NCBI RefSeq assembly: GCF_000758305.1
Contig: NZ_CP009458.1
Coordinates: 4,774,001-4,838,000, forward strand
From: Cedecea neteri
GTDB taxonomy: Bacteria > Pseudomonadota > Gammaproteobacteria > Enterobacterales > Enterobacteriaceae
Direction of reading: 5' to 3'
DNA: 64,000 nt
Positions 16,703 to 25,794 of the stretch are shown here, piece after piece (the stretch's first letter is position 1; each line of letters starts with the position of its first letter). The notes under the pieces were generated by a model, which saw only the letters and a program-made list of their open reading frames with translations, ran no database searches and was not told where the DNA came from. A program made the position numbers and the translations under genes.

Positions 16703-19207
16703 ATGTCACACATTGTGGATCTGAATCTGGATGGCCTGACCTGCGGCCATTGTGTTAAACGCGTCAAAGAGAGCCTCGAACAGCGTGCAGACGTTGAGCA
16801 GGCTGAAGTCACCCAAACCCACGCCCGCGTCACCGGCAGCGCCACGCCGGAAGCGTTAGTGGAAACTGTCCAACAAGCGGGATACGGCGCAGAAGTCGCC
16901 AGCCACCCAAAGGCTGAACCGCTGGCAGAGTCATCAACTCCGTCGGAAGCACTGACAGCGGTCGCCCCTTCGCTTCCGGCAGCGTCTACCGACGATGACA
17001 GCCAGCAGCTGTTGATCAACGGTATGAGCTGCGCCAGCTGCGTCTCCCGGGTGCAAAATGCCTTACAAAATGTACCGGGCGTCAGCCAGGCACGGGTTAA
17101 CCTTGCGGAGCGCAGTGCGCTGGTGATGGGCACCGCCTCCGCAGAATCGCTGGTCAAAGCCGTGGAAAGTGCCGGTTACGGTGCCGAAGCGATCGAAGAC
17201 GATCAGAAACGCCGCGAGCGCCAGCAAGAAACGGCGAACGCCGCCATGAAGCGCTTCCGCTGGCAGGCGATTGTCGCCCTCGCCGTCGGGATCCCGGTGA
17301 TGGTCTGGGGCATGATCGGCGACAACATGATGGTCACCGAGAGCAACCGCTCCCTGTGGCTGACCATCGGTATTATTACCCTTGCGGTGATGGTCTTTGC
17401 CGGCGGTCATTTTTACCGTAGCGCCTGGCGCAGCCTGATGAACCGCGCGGCCACCATGGACACGCTCGTCGCCCTCGGCACCGGCGCGGCCTGGCTCTAC
17501 TCAATTACCGTGAATATCTGGCCGCAGCACTTCCCGATGGAAGCCCGCCACCTCTACTACGAGGCCAGCGCGATGATCATCGGCCTGATAAACCTCGGCC
17601 ATATGCTTGAGCAGCGCGCACGTCAGCGCTCTTCTAAAGCGCTTGAACGCCTGCTGGACTTAACGCCGCCGACCGCGCGAGTGGTGACGGAAGAAGGCGA
17701 AAAAACGCTGCCGCTGGCGGAAGTCACCGCCGGAATGACGCTGCGCCTGACCACCGGCGACCGGGTGCCGGTTGACGGTGAAATTACCCAGGGTGAAGCC
17801 TGGTTCGACGAAGCGATGCTGACCGGCGAACCGGTGCCGATGCAAAAATCAAACGGCGATGGCATTCACGCCGGTACCGTAGTGCAGGACGGCAGCGTGC
17901 TGTTCACCGCCACCGCCACCGGCAGCCACACCACACTGTCGCGTATTATCCGCATGGTTCGCCAGGCGCAGAGCAGCAAGCCGGAAATCGGCCAGCTTGC
18001 CGATAAAATTTCTGCCGTGTTTGTGCCGGTCGTCGTCGCTATCGCGCTGATCAGCGCCGCCATCTGGTACTTCGTCGGCCCTGCACCGCAAATTGTTTAT
18101 ACCCTGGTCATTGCCACCACGGTGCTGATTATTGCCTGCCCTTGCGCCCTGGGCCTTGCCACGCCGATGTCGATTATTTCAGGCGTGGGCCGTGCCGCCG
18201 AGTTTGGCGTTCTGGTTCGTGATGCCGATGCCCTGCAGCGCGCCAGCACGCTGGATACCGTGGTCTTTGACAAAACGGGCACGCTGACTGAAGGCAAACC
18301 GCAGGTGGTTGCCGTGGAAACCCGCTCCGGTGTGGATGAAGTACAGGCGATACGGCTGGCGGCCGCGCTTGAGCAGGGTTCAAGCCACCCGCTGGCTCGC
18401 GCCATTATTGAAAAAGCAGGCAGTTCAACGCTGCCGGAAGTGACGTCATTCCGCACTTTGCGCGGGCTTGGCGTCAGCGGTGATGTGGACGGGCACAAAC
18501 TGCTGTTGGGCAACAAAGCGTTGCTCGACGAGCAGGGTGTGGATACTCAGCCGCTTGCCGACAGCATTGATGCTCAGGCTCGCCTGGGCGCAACCCCGGT
18601 GCTGCTGGCGGTAGACGGCCAGCTCATGGCGCTGTTAGCCATACGCGACCCGCTTCGCAGCGACAGCGTCAGCGCGCTCCAGCGCCTACACCGCAACGGC
18701 TACCGCCTGGTTATGCTCACTGGCGATAACCCGGTAACCGCCAACGCGATTGCCAAAGAAGTTGGCATTGATGAGGTGATTGCGGGCGTGCTGCCGGACG
18801 GCAAAGCTGACGCTATCAAGCAGTTGCAGCAGCAGGGCCGCCAGGTGGCGATGGTGGGTGACGGCATTAACGATGCCCCGGCGCTGGCTCAGGCCGAGGT
18901 GGGGATTGCGATGGGCGGCGGCAGCGACGTCGCCATTGAAACCGCTGCCATCACCCTGATGCGCCACAGCCTGGTGGGCGTTGCCGATGCGTTGGCCATT
19001 TCCAAAGCCACGCTGCGGAACATGAAGCAAAACCTGATGGGGGCCTTCGTGTACAACTCGCTTGGCATTCCGATTGCCGCGGGCGTGCTCTACCCGCTGA
19101 CCGGTACGCTGCTCAACCCGGTGGTTGCGGGGGCCGCGATGGCGCTGTCTTCCATCACCGTGGTCAGCAACGCCAACCGCCTGTTGCGCTTTAAACCGAA
19201 AGACTAA
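16703..19207 (+). CDS. copA: CopA, Cu(I)-exporting P1B-type ATPase
   Basis: An 834-aa copper pump, the same length as in E. coli. Two heavy-metal domains carry C14xxC17 and C110xxC113. The membrane CPC motif is C479-P-C481, the phosphorylated Asp is D523 in DKTGT, and the TGD and GDGINDAPAL motifs follow. It exports Cu(I) from cytosol to periplasm. Codons 68-70 contain the slippery heptamer C CCA AAG and a downstream pseudoknot, which in E. coli yield the short CopA(Z) copper chaperone; see the separate entry. Transcription is by the CueR promoter upstream. Confidence 0.97.
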   Translation: MSHIVDLNLDGLTCGHCVKRVKESLEQRADVEQAEVTQTHARVTGSATPEALVETVQQAGYGAEVASHPKAEPLAESSTPSEALTAVAPSLPAASTDDDSQQLLINGMSCASCVSRVQNALQNVPGVSQARVNLAERSALVMGTASAESLVKAVESAGYGAEAIEDDQKRRERQQETANAAMKRFRWQAIVALAVGIPVMVWGMIGDNMMVTESNRSLWLTIGIITLAVMVFAGGHFYRSAWRSLMNRAATMDTLVALGTGAAWLYSITVNIWPQHFPMEARHLYYEASAMIIGLINLGHMLEQRARQRSSKALERLLDLTPPTARVVTEEGEKTLPLAEVTAGMTLRLTTGDRVPVDGEITQGEAWFDEAMLTGEPVPMQKSNGDGIHAGTVVQDGSVLFTATATGSHTTLSRIIRMVRQAQSSKPEIGQLADKISAVFVPVVVAIALISAAIWYFVGPAPQIVYTLVIATTVLIIACPCALGLATPMSIISGVGRAAEFGVLVRDADALQRASTLDTVVFDKTGTLTEGKPQVVAVETRSGVDEVQAIRLAAALEQGSSHPLARAIIEKAGSSTLPEVTSFRTLRGLGVSGDVDGHKLLLGNKALLDEQGVDTQPLADSIDAQARLGATPVLLAVDGQLMALLAIRDPLRSDSVSALQRLHRNGYRLVMLTGDNPVTANAIAKEVGIDEVIAGVLPDGKADAIKQLQQQGRQVAMVGDGINDAPALAQAEVGIAMGGGSDVAIETAAITLMRHSLVGVADALAISKATLRNMKQNLMGAFVYNSLGIPIAAGVLYPLTGTLLNPVVAGAAMALSSITVVSNANRLLRFKPKD
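16906..16978 (+). promoter_or_regulatory. copA: Programmed -1 frameshift signal in copA (CopA(Z) chaperone)
   Basis: The heptamer CCCAAAG at 16906-16912 sits in phase as C CCA AAG (codons H68-P69-K70). A -1 slip reads GGC then TGA (16915-16917), giving a 71-aa product with only the first metal-binding domain plus Gly. Five nt downstream two interleaved stems form an H-type pseudoknot: 16918-16924 with 16956-16962, and 16944-16950 with 16972-16978. This layout is the one described for E. coli copA. Confidence 0.85.
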
Positions 19208-19311
19208 CCTCTCTGCGGCCTTCCCTTCTCCTTTTGAGCGGAAGGCCGACTTTTTCCTTTCCCCTTCCAGCCCAGGACGTTAGCATGGCTTTTTAGCCAG
19301 GGAATCGCGAT

Positions 19312-20112
19312 ATGGGTTTGTTCCAACGTCTTAGCGCACTGCTTTCCAGCCTGACAGCCTCTACTTATCCCTGGCCTGCCCTTGATATCACGCTCCCCGG
19401 CAAGCGCTATTTGCACCTCGTGGGCAGCATTCATATGGGCACCCGGGACATGGCTCCGCTTTCCGCCCGCCTGGTGGACAAACTTCGTGAGGCAGATGCG
19501 CTGATCGTCGAGGCAGATATCCGCTCCGGCGATTCGCCGTTCAGCGAAATAGCGGAGGACATCGAACTGGAGGCGCGTCTGGCTCCCGACGATTACCAGC
19601 AGGTGCTGAGCCTGTGCAGCGAGCTGGGTATTTCGCTGAGCAGCATTGAGCACCAGCCCGCCTGGCAAGTGGCGTTGATTTTACAGGCGCATCAGGCCCA
19701 GCGCCTTGGCCTTCGCCCTGACTACGGTATCGACTATCAGTTGCTGGAAGCCGCGCAGCGCTACGGCGTGCCGGTCACCGAGCTTGAAGGCGCACAAAGC
19801 CAGATAGAGTTATTGAAGGGGTTGCCTGAGGGCGGGCTGCCGCTGCTGAACGACACGCTGGAACACTGGCACACCAACGCGCGGCTGCTGCAAATCATGA
19901 TCGGCTGGTGGCTGGAAACGCCGCCGCAGCAGGGCAATATCGCGCTGCCGAACACCTTTGGCGATGCGCTGTATGACGTGTTGATGCATCAGCGAAACCG
20001 CCAGTGGCAGGCGTTTCTACAGCAGCTACCCGCCGGGCGCTATGTGGTTGCGGTGGGAGCATTGCACCTTTACGGCGAAGGTAACCTGCCAGAAATGCTG
20101 AAAAAAGGGTAA
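19312..20112 (+). CDS. ybaP: YbaP, TraB/GumN family protein
   Basis: A 266-aa protein (E. coli 264). It has the family's two GxxH motifs: HLVGSIHMG near the N-terminus and VVAVGALHLYGEGNLPEML at the C-terminus, resembling the metal-binding histidines of TIKI-type hydrolases. The N-terminus is only weakly hydrophobic. Function is not established. It lies downstream of copA on the same strand with a 104-bp gap; copper linkage is not implied. The chiX sRNA gene converges on its stop codon. Confidence 0.92.
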   Translation: MGLFQRLSALLSSLTASTYPWPALDITLPGKRYLHLVGSIHMGTRDMAPLSARLVDKLREADALIVEADIRSGDSPFSEIAEDIELEARLAPDDYQQVLSLCSELGISLSSIEHQPAWQVALILQAHQAQRLGLRPDYGIDYQLLEAAQRYGVPVTELEGAQSQIELLKGLPEGGLPLLNDTLEHWHTNARLLQIMIGWWLETPPQQGNIALPNTFGDALYDVLMHQRNRQWQAFLQQLPAGRYVVAVGALHLYGEGNLPEMLKKG

Positions 20113-20198
20113 AAAAATGGCCAATATTTCTATTGGCCCGTCAAAGAGGAATTTCATTTATTATTCTGTTTATCCCGGCTGCCGAAGCAACCGAAGCT
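20111..20198 (-). ncRNA. chiX: ChiX (MicM/SroB/RybC) small RNA
   Basis: The minus strand between ybaP and ybaK reads AATAATAAATGAAATTCC, then CTCTTTGACGGGCCAATA, then a GGCCAAT/ATTGGCC stem and TTTTTTT. This agrees with the 3' two-thirds of E. coli ChiX, at the same locus. In E. coli ChiX uses Hfq, silences the chitoporin chiP and dpiB, and is itself trapped by the chb leader when chitosugars are present. The 5' hairpin differs in sequence but keeps pairing (CGGTTGC-TTCG-GCAGCCG). The 5' end near 20198 is estimated by alignment from memory. The terminator U-tract overlaps the ybaP stop codon. Confidence 0.9.
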
Positions 20199-20320
20199 GA
20201 ATTGTCGCTCAATGTGATGGTTTACGCCATCACTATTGTGTAGCGCTATATTACTCGTCAAGTATATCACTATGATTACTATTTTGTGCGTTTTCAAAAC
20301 AACGAATAAAGAAGGAAACC

Positions 20321-20800
20321 ATGACTCCCGCGGTAAAACTCCTCGAAAAAAACAAAATCAGCTTTCAAATTCATGCCTATGAGCACGATCCGCTGGAAAC
20401 CAACTTTGGCGACGAAGTGGTCCGTAAGCTGGGGCTGAATGCCGACCAGGTCTATAAAACGCTGCTGGTGGCGCTGAATGGCGACATGAAACACCTGGCC
20501 GTGGCGGTGACGCCGGTTGCCGGGCAGCTTGACCTGAAAAAGGTCGCTAAGGCGCTGGGCGTGAAGAAAGTTGAAATGGCGGACCCGATGGTCGCACAGC
20601 GGATCACCGGTTATCTGGTGGGCGGCATCAGCCCGCTGGGGCAGAAAAAACGCCTGCCGACGGTGATTGATGCCCCGGCACAAGAGTTTGCCAGCATCTA
20701 CATTTCCGGCGGCAAGCGCGGGCTGGATATCGAGCTCGCGGCAAGCGATCTGGCGAAACTGCTGGATGCCAGCTTCGCCGATATCGCCCGCCGCGATTAA
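20321..20800 (+). CDS. ybaK: YbaK, Cys-tRNA(Pro)/Cys-tRNA(Cys) deacylase
   Basis: A 159-aa YbaK/ProX-type editing domain, the same length as in E. coli. Conserved blocks include YEHDP near residue 20, the catalytic-Lys region DQVYKTLLV, LAVAVTPVAGQLDLKKVAKALG, and GYLVGGISPLGQKK. It hydrolyses Cys mischarged on tRNA-Pro together with ProRS. It has its own start with AAGGAAACC and converges on ushA with a 3-nt gap. Confidence 0.96.
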   Translation: MTPAVKLLEKNKISFQIHAYEHDPLETNFGDEVVRKLGLNADQVYKTLLVALNGDMKHLAVAVTPVAGQLDLKKVAKALGVKKVEMADPMVAQRITGYLVGGISPLGQKKRLPTVIDAPAQEFASIYISGGKRGLDIELAASDLAKLLDASFADIARRD

Positions 20801-20803
20801 CGT

Positions 20804-22456
20804 TTAGTTCCAGCTTACCTCGCCCTTAGGTTGGTAAGCATTTACGTCCAGCGGGGAGTTCTGTTCGATGTACTGTTTCAGGACTTCCGCATCGACAAAC
20901 CCGGTGTTGACGTAGCCCGGCTTTTTATCGATTTCCGGGTAACCGTCGCCGCCGGTACCGTTGAAGCTCAGCGTCGCCATGCGGTAGGTTTTGGCCGGGT
21001 CAATCGGCTGGTCTTTGATTTTCAGGTTGCTCAGCTTGCCGCCGGTAGAGGTAAAGCTGACGTTAGAGAACTGCGGGTAAGCCCCGGAGTCCGGCGTCTT
21101 CTGCGCCACCGCCGTCAGGTATTCCTCAACGTCCTTGCCGTTCATATCGATATAAACCACGGTGTTGCCGAACGGCTGCACCTTGAGCACATCTTTATAG
21201 GTAATATTCCCGGCTTCGATAGAATCACGCACGCCACCGCCGCTCATCACCGCAAAGTCCGCGCTGGTGCGAGCCATCTGTGCTGCCAGCAATACGCGCG
21301 CCAGGTTGGTCTGCACAAAGCGCACTTTGCTGCGGTCCCCTTCCAGATGCCCGTTCACGCTGCCCACTTTCACTTTCAGCGCGGCCTGGCCTTTGTTCTG
21401 GAACGGCGTCAGCAGGGAAAGCATCTGCTGATTTTCGGCGATTTCTGGCGTGTAAAGTACGCGCTCACTTTGCCCGTTATCGTAGGTGATTTTCTTTTTC
21501 AGATTGATGGGGATCAGCTGGTAGTGCACCAGCTTCATCTCGCCGTTACGGAACTCAAAATCTGCCCGCCCGACGTATTTCCCCCACTCATGCGCCTGCA
21601 CAATCCAGGTGCCATTTTGTCTGTCCGGCGCGCACGGCGTACCCGGCACATAATCTTTCTGCTTCTGGTTTTCCTGCGCCATGCAGACCGGATCCTGTGA
21701 GTGACCACCCACAATCATCGTCAACGCGCCTTCCGGCAGACTTCTTGCCATTTCAACATCGCCCGGCGCATTTGAGCCGTGGTTGCCGTTATCGTAATGG
21801 CCCATGTGGGTCGCGGCGATAATCACGTCCGGTTTTTCGGTGCCCTGCAGCTCCTGGATCACCAGTTTGGCTTCCTCTGCAGGTTTGCGGAATTCGATGT
21901 CGGTGAAGTATTCCGGGTTGCCGATTTTAGCCGTATCGTCGGTGGTCAGGCCGATAACCGCCACCTTAATGCCCTGAGGTTTAAAAATCGCATAGGGCTT
22001 AAACAGGCGCTCGCCGGTGCTTTTTTGATAAATGTTGGCGGACAGCAGCGGGAACTTCGCCCATTTTTCCTGCTGGCGCAGCACGGACAGCGGATTGTCG
22101 AATTCGTGGTTGCCGACGGCCATGGCGTCATAGCCAATCAGGCTCATGCCGCGAAAGTCTGGTTCAGCATCCTGCAGGTCTGATTCCGGCACGCCGGTGT
22201 TGATATCGCCGCCGGATAACAACAGCACGCTGCCGCCTTCTGCCGCGACTTCTTTACGCACGCTGTCTACCAGCGTTTTTTGCGCAGCCAGGCCGTACTC
22301 AGAGTACTCATTGCGCCAGAAATGACCGTGATGATCGTTAGTATGAAGAATGGTAATTTTATAGGTCTTGTCTTTTTCCCAGGCCAGCGCTGAAGCGCTG
22401 GTTAAACTCAATGCCACCAGCAGCGCCGTGGTTATTGTTTTAGCAGCAAACCGCAT
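20804..22456 (-). CDS. ushA: UshA, periplasmic UDP-sugar hydrolase / 5'-nucleotidase
   Basis: A 550-aa periplasmic enzyme, the same length as in E. coli. The signal peptide MRFAAKTITTALLVALSLTSASALA is followed by the metallophosphoesterase domain (LHTNDHHGHF, LSGGDINTG, AVGNHEFDNP, GGHSQDP) and the C-terminal 5'-nucleotidase substrate domain (VMSGGGVRDSIEAG, FNGTGGDGYP). It splits UDP-glucose and nucleotides for salvage. I place the start at 22456 (GGAGATTTGC upstream) rather than the ATG 18 nt earlier. It is divergent from fsr. Confidence 0.96.
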   Translation of the reverse strand: MRFAAKTITTALLVALSLTSASALAWEKDKTYKITILHTNDHHGHFWRNEYSEYGLAAQKTLVDSVRKEVAAEGGSVLLLSGGDINTGVPESDLQDAEPDFRGMSLIGYDAMAVGNHEFDNPLSVLRQQEKWAKFPLLSANIYQKSTGERLFKPYAIFKPQGIKVAVIGLTTDDTAKIGNPEYFTDIEFRKPAEEAKLVIQELQGTEKPDVIIAATHMGHYDNGNHGSNAPGDVEMARSLPEGALTMIVGGHSQDPVCMAQENQKQKDYVPGTPCAPDRQNGTWIVQAHEWGKYVGRADFEFRNGEMKLVHYQLIPINLKKKITYDNGQSERVLYTPEIAENQQMLSLLTPFQNKGQAALKVKVGSVNGHLEGDRSKVRFVQTNLARVLLAAQMARTSADFAVMSGGGVRDSIEAGNITYKDVLKVQPFGNTVVYIDMNGKDVEEYLTAVAQKTPDSGAYPQFSNVSFTSTGGKLSNLKIKDQPIDPAKTYRMATLSFNGTGGDGYPEIDKKPGYVNTGFVDAEVLKQYIEQNSPLDVNAYQPKGEVSWN

Positions 22457-22644
22457 TGCAAATCTCCATGTCAAAATGTAACTGCGCAGAAATAACAGAT
22501 AGCTATCAGGATAGACAGCTATCTTTTCCGAAATGCGACTTTCTTCAAATCCCCTGCGCGAGTATGTTAGCAGGGTAAGAATTTCTTCCGGGCGATTTCC
22601 TGCGTCGCCCGCTCTAAAAACAATAACCGTTCGTACAGGTAATT

Positions 22645-23862
22645 ATGGCAAGCTCTCAAACCCTCACGCAGCCGGGTACGCCCCCGGAGCAAAAAAAAGC
22701 GCGCACCGCATTTGGGATCCTCGGCGCTATCAGCCTCTCCCACCTGCTTAACGACATGATTCAGTCGCTGATTCTGGCTATCTATCCGCTACTTCAGGCC
22801 GAATTCTCCCTCAGCTTTATGCAGATCGGGATGATCACCCTGACTTTCCAGCTCTCTTCATCGCTGTTGCAGCCGCTGGTGGGCTACTACACCGATAAAT
22901 ACCCGATGCCGTGGTCGCTGCCGATTGGCATGTGCTTTACCCTCTGCGGCCTGGTGCTGCTGGCGCTGGCGGGCAGTTTCCCGGCCGTTCTGGTCGCCGC
23001 CGCGCTGGTAGGAACCGGTTCGTCGGTATTCCACCCTGAGTCCTCACGCGTGGCGCGTATGGCATCCGGTGGCCGTCACGGGCTTGCGCAGTCGCTGTTC
23101 CAGGTGGGCGGTAACTTCGGCAGCTCTCTTGGGCCATTGCTGGCAGCTATTATTATCGCGCCTTACGGCAAAGGTAACGTGGCGTGGTTCGTGCTCGCCG
23201 CCCTGCTGGCTATCGTGGTTCTGCTGCAAATTAGCCGTTGGTACGCCGCTCAGCATAAAATCGCCAAAAACCGCCCTGCTGTGCCGGTGGTCAACCCGCT
23301 GCCGCGCAACAAAGTGATTCTGGCGGTCTCGATTTTATTACTGCTGATCTTCTCTAAGTACTTTTATATGGCGAGCATCAGCAGCTACTTCACCTTCTAC
23401 CTGATGCAAAAATTCGGATTATCGGTACAAAACGCCCAGATCCACCTGTTCGCTTTCCTGTTTGCCGTCGCGGCAGGCACGGTGATCGGTGGCCCCGTGG
23501 GGGATAAAATTGGCAGAAAATACGTGATTTGGGGCTCTATCCTCGGTGTCGCGCCATTTACCCTTGTTTTACCCTACGCATCACTTTACTGGACGGGCGT
23601 CCTGACGGTGATCATTGGTTTTATTTTAGCCTCCGCGTTCTCCGCCATTCTGGTGTATGCCCAGGAGCTACTCCCTGGCCGTATCGGTATGGTTTCCGGG
23701 CTGTTTTTCGGATTTGCCTTTGGGATGGGTGGCCTGGGTGCAGCCGTACTCGGGTTAATTGCTGACCACACCAGCATCGAGTTGGTCTACAAAATATGTG
23801 CCTTCCTGCCGCTACTCGGCATTATGACAATATTCCTGCCCGATAATCGCCACAAAGCGTAG
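22645..23862 (+). CDS. fsr: Fsr, fosmidomycin-resistance MFS efflux protein
   Basis: A 405-aa, 12-helix MFS transporter (E. coli 406). Helix 1 region FGILGAISLSHLLNDMIQSL, then YTDKYP, VGTGSSVFHPESSRVARMASGGRHGLAQ and GGPVGDKIGRKYVIWGS are typical of Fsr. Overproduction of the E. coli protein exports fosmidomycin. The natural substrate is unknown. It follows ushA divergently, as in E. coli. Confidence 0.94.
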   Translation: MASSQTLTQPGTPPEQKKARTAFGILGAISLSHLLNDMIQSLILAIYPLLQAEFSLSFMQIGMITLTFQLSSSLLQPLVGYYTDKYPMPWSLPIGMCFTLCGLVLLALAGSFPAVLVAAALVGTGSSVFHPESSRVARMASGGRHGLAQSLFQVGGNFGSSLGPLLAAIIIAPYGKGNVAWFVLAALLAIVVLLQISRWYAAQHKIAKNRPAVPVVNPLPRNKVILAVSILLLLIFSKYFYMASISSYFTFYLMQKFGLSVQNAQIHLFAFLFAVAAGTVIGGPVGDKIGRKYVIWGSILGVAPFTLVLPYASLYWTGVLTVIIGFILASAFSAILVYAQELLPGRIGMVSGLFFGFAFGMGGLGAAVLGLIADHTSIELVYKICAFLPLLGIMTIFLPDNRHKA

Positions 23863-23932
23863 ATTTTAGCGGCCAAAGTATTGCTTTGGCCGCCTCCTGT
23901 CACCACACCCCTCTGGTAGTCGCCCCACATAA

Positions 23933-23964
23933 CTGAGTTAAATGCTACTCAGGGCCTTTTTTTT
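23933..23964 (+). terminator. Terminator downstream of fsr
   Basis: CTGAGT (23933-23938) pairs with ACTCAG (23947-23952), followed after GGCC by an eight-T run. A stronger inverted repeat without T-tract (GCGGCCAAAG/CTTTGGCCGC, about 23870-23893) lies between it and the stop codon. Confidence 0.6.
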
Positions 23965-24079
23965 ATCGAAATGCGCTTTTTATTCAAAATTCAACAATTA
24001 TTCATAAACGCCGATAAAGAATTTGTCATAAACTGTGTAACAGAACGTTTTGGAACATCGGCCAACCAAAGGAGACGGA

Positions 24080-25756
24080 ATGCATCACGCCACACCGCTT
24101 ATCACCACCATTGTTGGTGGTCTCGTGCTCGCTTTTTTACTGGGTATGCTGGCTAACAAGCTGCGCATATCTCCGCTGGTGGGCTATTTATTAGCTGGCG
24201 TGCTGGCTGGACCTTTTACTCCAGGTTTTGTTGCTGATACCAAACTTGCCCCTGAATTGGCGGAATTAGGCGTGATTCTGCTGATGTTCGGCGTCGGGCT
24301 GCATTTTTCATTGAAGGATTTGATGGCGGTAAAGGCCATCGCCATCCCCGGCGCAATCGCGCAGATTGGCGTCGCGACGCTGCTGGGCATGGCGCTCTCC
24401 TGGCTGATGGGCTGGTCATTGATGACCGGTATCGTCTTCGGGCTGTGTTTGTCAACGGCAAGTACCGTCGTGCTGTTGCGTGCGCTTGAAGAGAGGCAGT
24501 TGATTGACACTCAGCGAGGGCAAATTGCCATCGGCTGGCTGATTGTTGAAGACCTGGTGATGGTGCTGACGCTGGTGCTGCTGCCAGCCGTCGCTGGCAT
24601 GATGGAAAAAGGCAACGTTGGGCTGGTTTCCCTGAGCCTGGATATGGCGATCACCATTGGGAAGGTCGCCGCCTTTATTGCCCTGATGATGCTGGTAGGC
24701 CGCCGCCTTGTGCCGTGGATTCTGGCTCGCAGCGCAGCAACAGGCTCCCGCGAGCTGTTTACCCTTTCCGTACTGGCGCTGGCGCTGGGCATCGCATTCG
24801 GCGCGGTTGAGCTGTTTGATGTCTCCTTTGCGCTGGGTGCTTTCTTTGCCGGTATGGTGCTGAATGAGTCCGAGCTAAGTCACCGCGCGGCACACGACAC
24901 GCTGCCGCTGCGCGATGCGTTTGCGGTGCTGTTCTTTGTTTCCGTCGGCATGCTGTTTGATCCACTGATTCTGATTCAGGAACCACTGGCGGTGCTGGGC
25001 ACGCTGGCCATCATCATCTTCGGTAAATCCCTGGCCGCGTTCCTGCTGGTGCGCATGTTTGGCCACTCTCAACGAACCGCGCTGACCATCGCCACCAGCC
25101 TCGCGCAGATCGGTGAGTTTGCCTTTATCCTGGCCGGTCTCGGCATGGCGCTGAACCTGCTGCCACAAACGGGGCAGAATTTGGTGCTGGCGGGCGCAAT
25201 TCTGTCGATCATGCTGAACCCGATTCTGTTCGCCATTCTTGAGCGCTACCTCGAGAAAACCGAAACGCTGGACGAGCAAACTCTGGAAGAGGCCATCGAG
25301 GAAGAAAAACAAATCCCGGTGGATATCTGCAACCACGCGCTGCTGGTCGGCTATGGCCGAGTCGGCAGCCTGCTGGGCGACAAGCTGCTGGCCGAAGGCG
25401 TACCGCTGGTAGTGATTGAAACCTCCCGTAGCCGCGTGGATGAGCTGCGCGAGCGAGGCATCCGTGCCGTGCTGGGCAATGCCGCAAACGAAGAGATCAT
25501 GAATCTGGCGCATCTGGACTGCGCACGCTGGCTGCTGCTGACTATCCCTAACGGCTACGAAGCCGGTGAAATCGTCGCGACGGCCAGAGAAAAATGCCCG
25601 GATATCGAAATCATCGCCCGCGCGCATTACGACGACGAAGTGGATTACATCACCGAGCGTGGCGCTAATCAGGTTGTGATGGGAGAAAGGGAAATTGCCA
25701 ATACCATGCTGGGGCTGCTGGTGCCGCCGGTAGCACAGGAAGCGGTAACGGGTTAA
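24080..25756 (+). CDS. ybaL: YbaL, KefB/C-type cation:proton antiporter (CPA2)
   Basis: A 558-aa protein, the same length as in E. coli. The N-terminal ~390 residues form a Na+/H+-exchanger-type membrane domain (about 12 helices, LRISPLVGYLLAGVLAGP). The C-terminal ~150 residues form a TrkA-N/RCK domain with nucleotide-binding GYGRVGSLLG and terminal Asp/Glu-rich ligand sites. The start at 24080 follows AAAGGAGACGG. It is a predicted K+/Na+ efflux antiporter. Confidence 0.95.
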   Translation: MHHATPLITTIVGGLVLAFLLGMLANKLRISPLVGYLLAGVLAGPFTPGFVADTKLAPELAELGVILLMFGVGLHFSLKDLMAVKAIAIPGAIAQIGVATLLGMALSWLMGWSLMTGIVFGLCLSTASTVVLLRALEERQLIDTQRGQIAIGWLIVEDLVMVLTLVLLPAVAGMMEKGNVGLVSLSLDMAITIGKVAAFIALMMLVGRRLVPWILARSAATGSRELFTLSVLALALGIAFGAVELFDVSFALGAFFAGMVLNESELSHRAAHDTLPLRDAFAVLFFVSVGMLFDPLILIQEPLAVLGTLAIIIFGKSLAAFLLVRMFGHSQRTALTIATSLAQIGEFAFILAGLGMALNLLPQTGQNLVLAGAILSIMLNPILFAILERYLEKTETLDEQTLEEAIEEEKQIPVDICNHALLVGYGRVGSLLGDKLLAEGVPLVVIETSRSRVDELRERGIRAVLGNAANEEIMNLAHLDCARWLLLTIPNGYEAGEIVATAREKCPDIEIIARAHYDDEVDYITERGANQVVMGEREIANTMLGLLVPPVAQEAVTG

Positions 25757-25763
25757 TCAATAC

Positions 25764-25790
25764 CAGGGTGGAGATATCCACGCCACCCTG
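25764..25790 (+). terminator. Terminator between ybaL and hipA
   Basis: CAGGGTGG (25764-25771) and CCACCCTG (25783-25790) form an 8-bp stem followed by TTCTTT on the + strand. It lies between the converging 3' ends of ybaL and hipA. Confidence 0.65.
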
Positions 25791-25794
25791 TTCT

